DNA from: JBAUHN01 sp049680295
GTDB taxonomy: Bacteria > Pseudomonadota > Alphaproteobacteria > Rhodobacterales > Rhodobacteraceae
Direction of reading: 5' to 3'
Length of the DNA: 19,917 nt
Assembly (NCBI GenBank): GCA_049680295.1
Contig: JBAUHN010000226.1
Location: forward strand, 1-19,917
Shown: positions 7,258 to 14,875 of the stretch, piece after piece
Layout of the letters: every line of letters starts with the position of its first letter
How positions within the stretch are numbered: the first letter of the stretch is position 1
Position numbers and translations under genes: made by a program
Notes under the pieces: model-generated
What the model was told of the DNA's origin: nothing
What the model saw: only the letters and a program-made list of their open reading frames with translations
The model's database searches: none

Positions 7258-9297
7258 TTATTCAGACAACCACCACTGTGATGGATTGTAAGGATAAGAG
7301 CGATAGAAATCATAGCTCGTTGTTTTGAACTGCACAGCGTTCTGCAGTGCATTCGCACGGTAAACTGGCGAAGATGCATTGACCGTCCCAAGGAACAACA
7401 AGTTGCCAGCCATGGCTTCTACCAATGCATTTCCTGCGGCGGCTTGCTCGTCCGATCCCGGTGCGGATGATTGCAACGCGTTGATGTCGTTCATCATGCC
7501 TTTGACATAGTCCGGCGGCTCAACACCACTTGCACCATCTGTATCGACCCATTCAGCCCACAACATCCCTGTGCGCGCGTTAAAGTAGGTCGAGAACGGC
7601 GGCACATAGAGCTCATTTGACCCCATCGCCACACCCAATGGTGCACCCTGCGTCCAAGACATAATGTCCAGCTGGTTGGCCGATTGTGCCGAACGATATT
7701 CATCCGGCGTGACCTCTTTCACCACCGATGCGACACCGACCTCAGCCCAGTTATTGGCCGCAATCTCGATCAGCTGTGACGAAATCTCCTGTGTCGAGAA
7801 CTGAAAGTTCATGACAAAAGGGCTGCCATCGGGAAGATCACGATTGCCGTCGCCATCCGCATCGACCAGACCGATTTCGTCCAGCAGAGCGTTTGCACGG
7901 TCAGGATCAAACGCGATCTCATGCGAAGCCCATTTTTCATCAACAAAATTCGGTTTTGGTGACAGACCGGTATATTGCTCTGGTATCCCCAGATCAAAAA
8001 ACACAACTTCGTTGATCTCATCCCGGTTCATCGCAACCGACATGGCTGTGCGGAACCGCAAGTCATTAAAGATTGCGCGTTTCCCCAGATCTTCAGACGT
8101 TACGTTGAACGCAATCACCGGCATCGAAATGCCCGGATTAACATCAACAGTGTAGTCGCCGCTTTCTGCGTTATCCAAAAGCACCGGCAACATATCCAGC
8201 GTAACGGACTGCGCCTTATACGTCACCTCGCCGTTGATCAGTTTAAGCGTCCGCACCTCTGTGTCAGGCACATAGCGTTCGTCCTGTTCGTTGATATAAG
8301 GCAGTTGGTTTCCCGCCGTATCCACCTGATGGAAATACGGGTTTGCGACCAGATGACGACCTTCAGCATCTTCGGCAACAAGGATGTGGCTTTCCAACGT
8401 CGGCATCGTATCGGCTGGCAAGGCGCCAACTTTGTCGGGGTTGATGAACATCATGGTCGGCGTGTCCGTCCAGTCGGAACTGCCGAAATACCCTTTGATG
8501 ACTTCATATCCATTCTCGAAACCCGCCGCCTGAGCAAGCGCGTCCGCATCTGGATTGATCTCTGGGTGGAATTGACCCAGGAATGCAACAGGCTGATAAG
8601 GCTGGATAAAGCTGGATGTGAAGGTTTCAATCAGGCCCGGCTTTGCGGCTTCAAGATCAAAGATCACAGTCTGCGCATCAGGTGTCGTCACCGTCATCGG
8701 CTTTCCGCCTGCCAGCACATAGTCTTTTGCGTTCTCGATGATGTTCGTGTCCAGCATCAGATTGTCATGCCAGAACTTGATGTCGGCTGACGTGAAATCG
8801 GACCCGTCCGACCACTTGTGACCTTTGCGCAAAACAACAGTCAACTGCGTGAAATCGTCGTTCCATGCCCAGGACTTTGCGACGTTCGGCACGATCGTCT
8901 CCAGATCATCGGAATATCGAAACAACGTTGTGTGACGTGTCGAAAGGAAATCCGAAGTCCCGGATTCTGTGGCATTTGATAACGCGTTGAATGTCCCGCC
9001 ATACTGCCCGATTGACGCATATGGAATAATCACCAGCGGCTCGGACGGTAAACGGTCTGCAACGGCAGGCAAATCGCCGTTGCCACGAATTTGAGCGTTC
9101 AGCCCTGCAATGCCCGGATTCTCAGAAAAGGTCATTTCGCAAGACGCCGCGTCCTGAAGTTCCGACAATTCGAATTGGTTCGGATAGGCACCAGCTGAGA
9201 CACCCTGCATGTCATCAACCGTGACCTGCGGGCAATTCGCAAGCGCGATGCCCGGCAAGACCGCGCTGATCACGCCAGTTAAGATAAACTTTTTCAT
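7258..9297 (-). CDS. ABC transporter substrate-binding protein, family 5 (peptide/opine/nickel class), unusually large
   Basis: A periplasmic solute-binding protein of 679 residues, first gene of the importer operon. The start at 9297 (MKKFILTGV...) gives a clean signal peptide with likely cleavage after GIALA (residue 20) and has AAGGGAG at 9309-9303; an upstream GTG-type extension to 9330 would spoil both. Family-5 features are the block LRKGHKWSDGSDFTSADIKFWHDN, the domain running through FRTAMSVAMNRDEINEVVF and the C-terminal SQWWLSE. A D-x-D-x-D-G loop (LVDADGDGNRDLPDG) resembles a calcium-binding loop and recurs in this subgroup. Most family-5 proteins are 500-550 residues; the extra length matches the enlarged loop in the DppC-like permease. 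The ligand cannot be read from sequence. The divergent phosphonate monoester hydrolase makes a phosphonate or phosphate ester possible, but peptides remain equally open. Confidence 0.92.
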   Translation of the reverse strand: MKKFILTGVISAVLPGIALANCPQVTVDDMQGVSAGAYPNQFELSELQDAASCEMTFSENPGIAGLNAQIRGNGDLPAVADRLPSEPLVIIPYASIGQYGGTFNALSNATESGTSDFLSTRHTTLFRYSDDLETIVPNVAKSWAWNDDFTQLTVVLRKGHKWSDGSDFTSADIKFWHDNLMLDTNIIENAKDYVLAGGKPMTVTTPDAQTVIFDLEAAKPGLIETFTSSFIQPYQPVAFLGQFHPEINPDADALAQAAGFENGYEVIKGYFGSSDWTDTPTMMFINPDKVGALPADTMPTLESHILVAEDAEGRHLVANPYFHQVDTAGNQLPYINEQDERYVPDTEVRTLKLINGEVTYKAQSVTLDMLPVLLDNAESGDYTVDVNPGISMPVIAFNVTSEDLGKRAIFNDLRFRTAMSVAMNRDEINEVVFFDLGIPEQYTGLSPKPNFVDEKWASHEIAFDPDRANALLDEIGLVDADGDGNRDLPDGSPFVMNFQFSTQEISSQLIEIAANNWAEVGVASVVKEVTPDEYRSAQSANQLDIMSWTQGAPLGVAMGSNELYVPPFSTYFNARTGMLWAEWVDTDGASGVEPPDYVKGMMNDINALQSSAPGSDEQAAAGNALVEAMAGNLLFLGTVNASSPVYRANALQNAVQFKTTSYDFYRSYPYNPSQWWLSE

Positions 9298-9309
9298 TTG
9301 ATCTCCCTT

Positions 9310-9821
9310 GAGTTTTTCCACCACGACCAAGACATTGGCCGGGTCATTTTTTTCTTAGTCGCGTTTTGCAAAAGTTATGTGATTTAGCTGACAATTCGTT
9401 CGCAGTCGCCTTTGCTCCCAATAGACATTGCGCCAGCCCAGTCATCCAGACGCATTTCGATGATTACAGCAGAACAAGCAGCCAATGCGTCCCCCGGTTT
9501 GTCGCCGCAATGATCATGAATCGTCCTCACAACAAGAGCATGGCACAATTTCACACAATGACCAACAAATGTTTGTTGATTTATGTTGAAATGTGGATAT
9601 TCGTGAGGGATGTAGATTTTGACCGCTAAAACCACAGGTATTTGTTGTCCTGCCCGTTGACTGCGCCACCGTTCTGGCAACCTCAGGCTTTGTGCAGCCG
9701 ACAAATCGGACAATGACCGCGCGTCAAGGCGATTACCCATAATCGAACTGGTTGCAGTCACCGGTGTTTGGTGGTCCCAATGACAACCAAATCACCGCAT
9801 CAGATTTATCGGAGCACCCTT
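9310..9821. other. Divergent intergenic region of about 0.5 kb between importer operon and monoester hydrolase
   Basis: This stretch contains no gene I would defend. It is more AT-rich than its surroundings, especially 9340-9400 and 9535-9640. Open frames of 87 codons (plus strand) and 125 codons (minus strand) cross it but show no domain, no good ribosome site and atypical composition. It must hold promoters for both divergent units. The clearest element is the dyad at 9563-9578. A TTGTCA hexamer on the minus strand (9394-9389) could be a -35 box for the importer, but I see no convincing -10 partner. Confidence 0.5.
9563..9578. promoter_or_regulatory. Inverted repeat CAACAAA-TG-TTTGTTG, candidate operator
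   Basis: Two perfect 7-base arms, CAACAAA and TTTGTTG, are separated by TG in the AT-rich part of the divergent gap. It lies about 265 bases from the binding-protein start and 244 bases from the monoester hydrolase start. The symmetry and spacing fit a dimeric helix-turn-helix repressor site. The regulator is not identified; the DeoR-like and LysR-like proteins of this window are candidates. Confidence 0.45.
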
Positions 9822-11360
9822 ATGCCCGCTGTCCAAAACGCCCTGTTTATCACCATTGATCAACTGCGCGCCGATTGCCTGATCGGAGAGCTGTCAGGCT
9901 TTGTAAACTTGCCAAATATGCGGACCCTGATGGACGACAGCGTCACCTTCACCAGGAATTTTTCGGTTGCCAATCCATGCGGACCTTCACGTGCTTCGAT
10001 GCTAACGGGGCAATATGCGATGAACCACCGCTCGGTACGTAACGGAACCCCGCTGCGGCACGATGCGCCCAACATAGCGACGCAAATGCGCAAGGCTGGG
10101 TATCTGCCGATGTTGTTTGGCTATACCGATACCTCTCAGGATCCGCGCGCGTTTCCGGCCAATGATCCTGCCCTGAAATCCTATGAATTTCCGATGAATG
10201 GCTTTCACGAAATGACAGAGATGCGGCTGGAAATGTCCTATCCATGGCGGTCTCATCTGATGAAACAGGGCTATGCGTTTCAGCAATATTGGGACCTGTA
10301 CAAACCTGTGTCGCCCAGCGGCGGTGCGCCCAAATTGAATGATCCCGCAATCTATGACGCCAAAGACAGCGACACCGCGTTCCTGACCGACAGCTTTCTG
10401 GACGGCATGCGCGGCTATCAGAACGAAAGCTGGTTCGCCCATCTGACCTATATTCGACCGCATCCGCCGCTTGTCGCACCAGCCCCCTATAACGACATGT
10501 ACGACCCCAAGTCGCTGCCTTTGCCCAAACGTCTGAATGATGTTGCCGCGGAAATGGCGGTCCATCCTTTCCTGGGTGCCACCGATCCAACGGCAGGGCT
10601 TTCCAACAGTGTCGTTGGCTTTGATCACGTCCCGGCGACGGAGGAAAACACGCAAATTTTGCGATCCATCTACCTTGGGCTTGCCACGGAAGTTGACCAG
10701 CACATCGGGCGGGTCATCCAGTTTCTGAAAGACAGCGGCCAGTATGATCACACGATGATTGTATTGACCGCAGATCATGGCGAAATGCTGGGCGACAGAT
10801 ACGCCTGGGGCAAGATGAGCGTGTTCGACGCGGCCTATCAAACCCCGCTGATCATCCGCATGCCGGGCGCGCAAAACGCGGGTCAGCAAGTCCGCGCAAT
10901 AACGGAATCGATAGATATTTCGCCAACTATTCTGAATTGGATTGGACAGGACGCGCCCAATTCCATGGACGGGAAAAGCCTGCTGCCATTCCTGAACGGC
11001 GAAACTCCGGCAGACTGGCGCGACTATTCATTCTCGGAGCTTGATTTTGGCGGTGTTCCGACCCCCTCAGACTGGCAAAAAGCTCTTGGAACCACGCCAA
11101 GCGATTCCTGCCTGGGCATTTTGCGTGAAGACCGTTTTTCTTTGGTCGAGTTCGCAGCCGACTTGCCGCCATTGCTGTTTGACAAAAACGGAATGGGAGA
11201 GTTGGCAGACGTGTCGCAAAACCCAGACTACGCGGCTGACCTGGCCCGTCTGACCCGCAAAATGTTGCGCCATAGGATGCGCAATATGGACCACACGCTG
11301 TCACTTGATGCGATCACGTCAAACGGTGCTGTAAATCTGCCGCGCCACTCGAAGCCTTAG
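9822..11360 (+). CDS. Phosphonate monoester hydrolase / phosphodiesterase family (formylglycine alkaline-phosphatase superfamily)
   Basis: A 512-residue hydrolase that resembles Rhizobium leguminosarum phosphonate monoester hydrolase over its length. Those enzymes cleave phosphonate monoesters, phosphodiesters and sulfate esters through a formylglycine made from Cys. Here the modification motif is C53-G-P-S-R (NPCGPSRASMLTG). Other site residues by alignment are D13, N74, Y101, H214 (IRPHPP), D318-H319 (TADHG) and K331. MNHRSVRN, RPHPPLVAPAPY and SIDISPTILNWIG are further matching blocks. The ATG at 9822 has GGAG at 9811-9814 and places VDQ-like residues where the family begins; TTG 9768 and ATG 9780 upstream are less likely. 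There is no signal peptide, so the substrate must be imported. The nearest importer is the divergent operon. A plain arylsulfatase or phospholipid phosphodiesterase role is possible. Maturation needs a formylglycine-generating enzyme encoded elsewhere. Confidence 0.88.
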   Translation: MPAVQNALFITIDQLRADCLIGELSGFVNLPNMRTLMDDSVTFTRNFSVANPCGPSRASMLTGQYAMNHRSVRNGTPLRHDAPNIATQMRKAGYLPMLFGYTDTSQDPRAFPANDPALKSYEFPMNGFHEMTEMRLEMSYPWRSHLMKQGYAFQQYWDLYKPVSPSGGAPKLNDPAIYDAKDSDTAFLTDSFLDGMRGYQNESWFAHLTYIRPHPPLVAPAPYNDMYDPKSLPLPKRLNDVAAEMAVHPFLGATDPTAGLSNSVVGFDHVPATEENTQILRSIYLGLATEVDQHIGRVIQFLKDSGQYDHTMIVLTADHGEMLGDRYAWGKMSVFDAAYQTPLIIRMPGAQNAGQQVRAITESIDISPTILNWIGQDAPNSMDGKSLLPFLNGETPADWRDYSFSELDFGGVPTPSDWQKALGTTPSDSCLGILREDRFSLVEFAADLPPLLFDKNGMGELADVSQNPDYAADLARLTRKMLRHRMRNMDHTLSLDAITSNGAVNLPRHSKP

Positions 11361-11373
11361 ACGACGCTGCGCG

Positions 11374-13023
11374 CTATTGCACCAAACGAGAGTCCAATAA
11401 TTGCCCCTCGCGGATCAAGATCGGATGTGCGACGGTCAGCACCCAAGAATTTAATTCCTTTAGCGAGTAGGCTGTTTCAAGATGAATATCGCTTGAAGAC
11501 AGGCTGTCAGCGTCACCAGCGCTGAGACGCCGCAAGTGCTTTTTTCGGCTCGCACGTTCCATCCGGGCCATCTCGGCCTTTTCTTCCAGCAACAATCGAG
11601 CGGTTTCGACGTCAGACGAAATCAATACATTGGCGGCCATCCGCAAATTCGCCTCGACCTGATCGTTGATGGCGGTCAGTTCAGCAAATCCCGCCCTGCT
11701 CAGCCTGATTTTCTTGTCAGCCTTTTCCTGCGCAAGCGGCAAAAGACGTTTCACAATGATGTCACCCGCCGCTTCCAAGGCGATGGCGTAATCCATCAAC
11801 GCACGGACCTCTTTCATCTGGGCCTTGCTCATCGCATTACGCGGCATGTTTGAGGCATAGTTCCGCACCAGATCCAGCGCCTCGTTCACGATCAAATCCT
11901 GATCTCGGATCTGGGCTACACGTGGCCTGTCAAAGTGCTCATAGAATCCCATCACGGGCGACAACATTTCGCCTACAACCCCCGCCATTCGCAACACTTC
12001 GCGCCGCAGTGACGAAAGGGCAAGGTTTGGCGATTGCAGATCGGACTTGTTTAACACCGACTGATGTTGAATTGGCGCAGGCCTCGCTGTCGTCGCCAGC
12101 GTCGGGTAGCAAATCTCGACTGGGCGTTGCAGCAAAAACAGCAATGGCAGAAAAGCCAGCAACATCGCGTTAAAACCGATGTGCAGGAAAATCAGACTTT
12201 GCCCCGGCGGAAATCCCTGTGGAATTGGCGAAAAAGGCGTCAAATTCAACACCATCAAAACCAGCACGGCTGCCGTGCCGCGCACCATCAGGTTGGCCAA
12301 AGGTATCCGCTGCGCCGCAGGCGTCATCCCGCGCGACAACCATATCGGGATCAACGCAGACCCGGTATTGGCGCCCAGCAACAATGACACCCCAACCGTC
12401 AACGGCAACGCCCCCAACGCCACAATCGCCACCACCATCAAAATCGCCGCAACCGACGAATGCATGATAAACGCCAGTCCGGCGCCCACGATGAATGCCG
12501 TCAGAAAGTCACGTTCCAGATACCCTGAAATCGCGGGCAGCAAAGCGCTGTCACGAATGGGATCAATCGTCTCGCGCAGGAACCGCAATGCTATCAGAAT
12601 AAGTGCGATACCGATCACAATCCGCCCCGCCTGCTTTAGCATTTTTTGATCGGTTTTCAGAAACAGGACACCGCCAATCGTCAGCAAAACCGGCGTCAGC
12701 CATTCCAGTTTCAGCGACAGGATCTGGATCAGCAGCGCCGATCCCAGATCGCCGCCCAACACAACGGCCATGCCCTGAACAAACCCTAGCGCGCCTGCCC
12801 CGGAAAACCCGGCCACCAGCAATGTCACCGCCGCCGAACTTTGCAGCACAATCGCCAGCAAGACGCCGACTGATGCCAACCCCAGCGGGTGCTGGCGCCG
12901 CGCCACTTGCCGTTGAAAGCCTGATCCAAAGGCGCGTTCAATCCCGGTCCGCACCATACGCACAGCAAACAAAAGCAACATGGTCGCCCCGAAAAGCTGC
13001 ACCAAGAATGAGAGGATGATCAT
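11374..13023 (-). CDS. Na/Pi cotransporter family protein with C-terminal PhoU-like domain
   Basis: A 549-residue inner-membrane protein of the Na/Pi cotransporter II family (YjbB/NptA type). The two inverted transport repeats are marked by QSSAAVTLL (61-69) and HSSVAAILM (188-196), the paired Q/H-S-S motifs that bind phosphate and sodium, with about eight to nine hydrophobic segments in the first 310 residues. The last 200 residues are charged and helical, as in the PhoU-like domain of bacterial members. E. coli YjbB has been reported to export phosphate. The ATG at 13023 overlaps the stop of the DeoR-like gene by 4 bases (ATGA), so its synthesis is coupled to the regulator. It converges with the monoester hydrolase gene, with only 13 bases between stops. 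In a window encoding phosphate-releasing enzymes, surplus-phosphate efflux is an attractive but untested role. Confidence 0.92.
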   Translation of the reverse strand: MIILSFLVQLFGATMLLLFAVRMVRTGIERAFGSGFQRQVARRQHPLGLASVGVLLAIVLQSSAAVTLLVAGFSGAGALGFVQGMAVVLGGDLGSALLIQILSLKLEWLTPVLLTIGGVLFLKTDQKMLKQAGRIVIGIALILIALRFLRETIDPIRDSALLPAISGYLERDFLTAFIVGAGLAFIMHSSVAAILMVVAIVALGALPLTVGVSLLLGANTGSALIPIWLSRGMTPAAQRIPLANLMVRGTAAVLVLMVLNLTPFSPIPQGFPPGQSLIFLHIGFNAMLLAFLPLLFLLQRPVEICYPTLATTARPAPIQHQSVLNKSDLQSPNLALSSLRREVLRMAGVVGEMLSPVMGFYEHFDRPRVAQIRDQDLIVNEALDLVRNYASNMPRNAMSKAQMKEVRALMDYAIALEAAGDIIVKRLLPLAQEKADKKIRLSRAGFAELTAINDQVEANLRMAANVLISSDVETARLLLEEKAEMARMERASRKKHLRRLSAGDADSLSSSDIHLETAYSLKELNSWVLTVAHPILIREGQLLDSRLVQ

Positions 13024-13823
13024 CTGCCTTTGTCGCCCTTCTCACTGGCGACAACATTGATTTCAATGTCCCAGGCATTCAGCTGCTCGCAAAACTGATC
13101 GCCCGGCATTTTGTCGATCAGGATCGTATCCACATCCGTCGGATCACAGGCGATCATCGGGGCGCTTTGACCAAATTTTACCACATCAGTTACGACGATC
13201 ACGCGCCGCGCGCGCTGTGTCACGACCCGCGCCAGTGCCGCTTCGGCTGAACCTGCCAGCAAAAATCCGGTCGAGCTGTCAAATCCGTCAATGCTAATCA
13301 CGGCGAAGTCGATGTTAAACTTCTCGACAAAAGCAATTGTGTCTGACCCAAACGTGCCGCTTTCGAGATGCCGCAACTCGCCCCCCGCCATAAACACCTG
13401 ATTGTCATTGCGGTCGACCAATGCCCGTGCGGCATGAAACCCGTTGGTCACGATGGTCAAATTTCGATGCGCGCGCAGGCTTTCTGCAACGTGGGCCGTT
13501 GTGCTGCCAACATCCAAGAACACACAGGACCCATTCGGGATCAAACCAGCAGCCGCAGCGGCAATCTGGCCTTTGGCCTTGGATCGTTTTTCCAGACGCG
13601 TACCTACAGGCGCCTGCGCTTCCGTATTGGACAGATATACGCCGCCATGCGCACGCTGCACCAACCCGGCTTTTGCCAATGCCTTTACGGTACGCCGCAC
13701 GGTTTCTTCGCTGACATTCAAGGTCTCGGCCAAATTCGATGTGCGGGCCGATCCACCATGCGATCTTAGGGTTTCGAGCAACTCAACTTCTCGATGGGTT
13801 GAGTGTGAATCTGTGTTGGGCAT
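13020..13823 (-). CDS. DeoR/GlpR-family transcriptional regulator
   Basis: A 267-residue repressor-type regulator. The N-terminal winged helix-turn-helix spans about 12-65 (ELLETLRSHGG, SNLAETLNVSEETVRRTVKAL, RAHGGVYL). The DeoR-type sensor domain follows, with VFLDVGSTTAHVAESL (91-106), TIVTNG, MAGGELR and VTDVVKFGQSA, the motifs that form the sugar-phosphate pocket in the family. The start at 13823 (MPNTDSH) has a perfect AAGGAG at 13834-13829; the upstream TTG at 13841 lies before that site. The gene follows the DMT carrier gene by 86 bases and overlaps the Na/Pi gene by 4. Two dyads just upstream are likely autoregulatory operators. Effectors of this family are usually phosphorylated intermediates; which one acts here cannot be read from the sequence. 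Confidence 0.93.
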   Translation of the reverse strand: MPNTDSHSTHREVELLETLRSHGGSARTSNLAETLNVSEETVRRTVKALAKAGLVQRAHGGVYLSNTEAQAPVGTRLEKRSKAKGQIAAAAAGLIPNGSCVFLDVGSTTAHVAESLRAHRNLTIVTNGFHAARALVDRNDNQVFMAGGELRHLESGTFGSDTIAFVEKFNIDFAVISIDGFDSSTGFLLAGSAEAALARVVTQRARRVIVVTDVVKFGQSAPMIACDPTDVDTILIDKMPGDQFCEQLNAWDIEINVVASEKGDKGR

Positions 13824-13835
13824 ATGTACTCCTTG

Positions 13836-13855
13836 TGCCAATAGACTATTTGGCA
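13836..13855. promoter_or_regulatory. Imperfect dyad TGCCAATAGACTATTTGGCA before the DeoR-like gene
   Basis: TGCCA and TGGCA form outer arms and AATAG/CTATT form inner arms around a central A at 13845, with one extra T on the right side. It lies directly upstream of the AAGGAG ribosome site, so a bound protein would block transcription or translation of the DeoR-like and Na/Pi genes. It shares the TAGAC core with the palindrome at 13861-13874. Confidence 0.5.
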
Positions 13856-13860
13856 GTCGG

Positions 13861-13874
13861 ATTGTCTAGACAAT
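13861..13874. promoter_or_regulatory. Perfect palindrome ATTGTCTAGACAAT before the DeoR-like gene
   Basis: A 14-base perfect palindrome, 37 bases upstream of the DeoR-like start. Its centre is about 22 bases, roughly two helical turns, from the centre of the neighbouring dyad. The arrangement suits two dimers of one regulator on the same DNA face, most simply the DeoR-like protein acting on its own promoter. Confidence 0.55.
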
Positions 13875-13909
13875 TTATGTGAATATATGCGTTTTTGTGG
13901 ATTATCCGC

Positions 13910-14740
13910 CTAGTACCAAGTCAACACGATAATGCCAATCGCGACGACAATCGCCGCACTCACCCGCCTGCCGATGGGCCGCTCATTCATCAGAACAACG
14001 CCGATCAGGGCCGCAAAAATCACCGATGTTTCGCGCAATGCAGAAACGATACCAAGCGGTGCAAGTGTCTTGGCATATAGCACCAGGCCGTAAGCCAGCC
14101 CTGACAGAAGACCGCCGCCAATACCAAACATGGTCACACGGGCACCCACAGCCACCAGCCGTTTGGGAAACCTAAACCAGACAAAGAAGATAACAAAAAG
14201 TTCAGCAATAAAGAGCCAGCCAATATAGGCTACAGGGTCGCCCGAGACGCGAATGCCAATGCCATCGACAATCGAATAAGACGCAATAAACAGCGATGTC
14301 ACCAGTGCTGCCGAAATCGCAGCGCCCGAAGCTTTGGAGCGATTGAACGCGAGGATCAAAATGCCAAAAGACACAATCATGATGCCAACCCACGCTATAA
14401 GCGGTAACGTCTCAGCCGCCCAATATTGCGCGCCGATGGCGATCAGAACCGGCGCAAGACCGCGCGCAATCGGATAGATCAGCGACAGATCGCCCAGACG
14501 GTACGATACATTCAAAAAGTAGTAGTATCCCCAGTGAATAACCGTAGATGCGATGATGTAAGGCCAGGCCTCGGACACGATGTTCGGCGATATTGCGACC
14601 AACGCAAATCCCGGAATCACATGGCCCAATGAGATATGCGCCAGCGTCACCGCCCGGTCGCTGGACCCTTTGACCAAGGCGTTCCAGGATGCATGAAGTA
14701 TCGCCGCGAACAGCACAACGGCAATGATCCCAATGGTCAT
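13910..14740 (-). CDS. DMT-superfamily carrier (EamA domains)
   Basis: A 276-residue inner-membrane protein with about ten hydrophobic helices arranged as two EamA repeats. Typical signs are the N-terminal FAAILHASWNALVKGSSDR block, LIYPIARGLAPVLIAIGA at the end of the first repeat, and SALRETSVIFAALIGVVLMNERP in the second. Family members move small metabolites, often amino acids or amines out of the cell; no substrate can be assigned. I chose the ATG at 14740 because it begins at the first helix; its ribosome site is poor (a GGGG about 7 bases before). A TTG at 14818 would add 26 polar residues and is unlikely. It begins 135 bases after the phnY stop, behind a terminator, and is followed by the DeoR-like gene. 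Confidence 0.88.
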   Translation of the reverse strand: MTIGIIAVVLFAAILHASWNALVKGSSDRAVTLAHISLGHVIPGFALVAISPNIVSEAWPYIIASTVIHWGYYYFLNVSYRLGDLSLIYPIARGLAPVLIAIGAQYWAAETLPLIAWVGIMIVSFGILILAFNRSKASGAAISAALVTSLFIASYSIVDGIGIRVSGDPVAYIGWLFIAELFVIFFVWFRFPKRLVAVGARVTMFGIGGGLLSGLAYGLVLYAKTLAPLGIVSALRETSVIFAALIGVVLMNERPIGRRVSAAIVVAIGIIVLTWY

Positions 14741-14781
14741 CTCATGCCCCGCAGGCGTGCCAATGTTAGCGGCATTTCCCT

Positions 14782-14802
14782 GCCACAACTGTAAACTGTG
14801 GC
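14782..14802. promoter_or_regulatory. Inverted repeat GCCACA-N9-TGTGGC before the DMT carrier gene
   Basis: Six-base perfect arms flank a 9-base spacer that itself contains a direct repeat (AACTGT, AAACTGT). It lies 42-62 bases upstream of the DMT carrier start, in the position of a promoter or leader. It may be an operator or an mRNA leader hairpin; no match to a known site is claimed. Confidence 0.3.
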
Positions 14803-14824
14803 CACCATTATTTTGCAATTCATG

Positions 14825-14854
14825 GGAAAAGCGGTGGCGCGCAATGGCGCCACC
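14825..14854 (-). terminator. Hairpin terminator of the phnWAY operon
   Basis: On the minus strand, 21 bases after the phnY stop, GGTGGCGC (14854-14847) pairs perfectly with GCGCCACC (14840-14833) around a 6-base loop, followed by GC and a TTTT run (14830-14827). The very stable stem and short U tract fit an intrinsic terminator separating phnWAY from the DMT-DeoR-Na/Pi group. Confidence 0.7.
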
Positions 14855-14875
14855 AATGTGAGGTTTTCCGCAATC

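Noticed and set aside
9310..9354. Small stem CCAA-GACA-TTGG followed by seven T residues, terminator-like on the plus strand
   Set aside because: The stem is only 4 base pairs, and no plus-strand gene ends upstream of it; it lies in the leader of the minus-strand importer operon.
9366..9761. Two overlapping open frames (87 codons plus strand, 125 codons minus strand) in the divergent gap
   Set aside because: Neither translation shows a domain, a membrane pattern or a good ribosome site, and each covers the region needed for promoters of the two divergent units. I treat the gap as regulatory.
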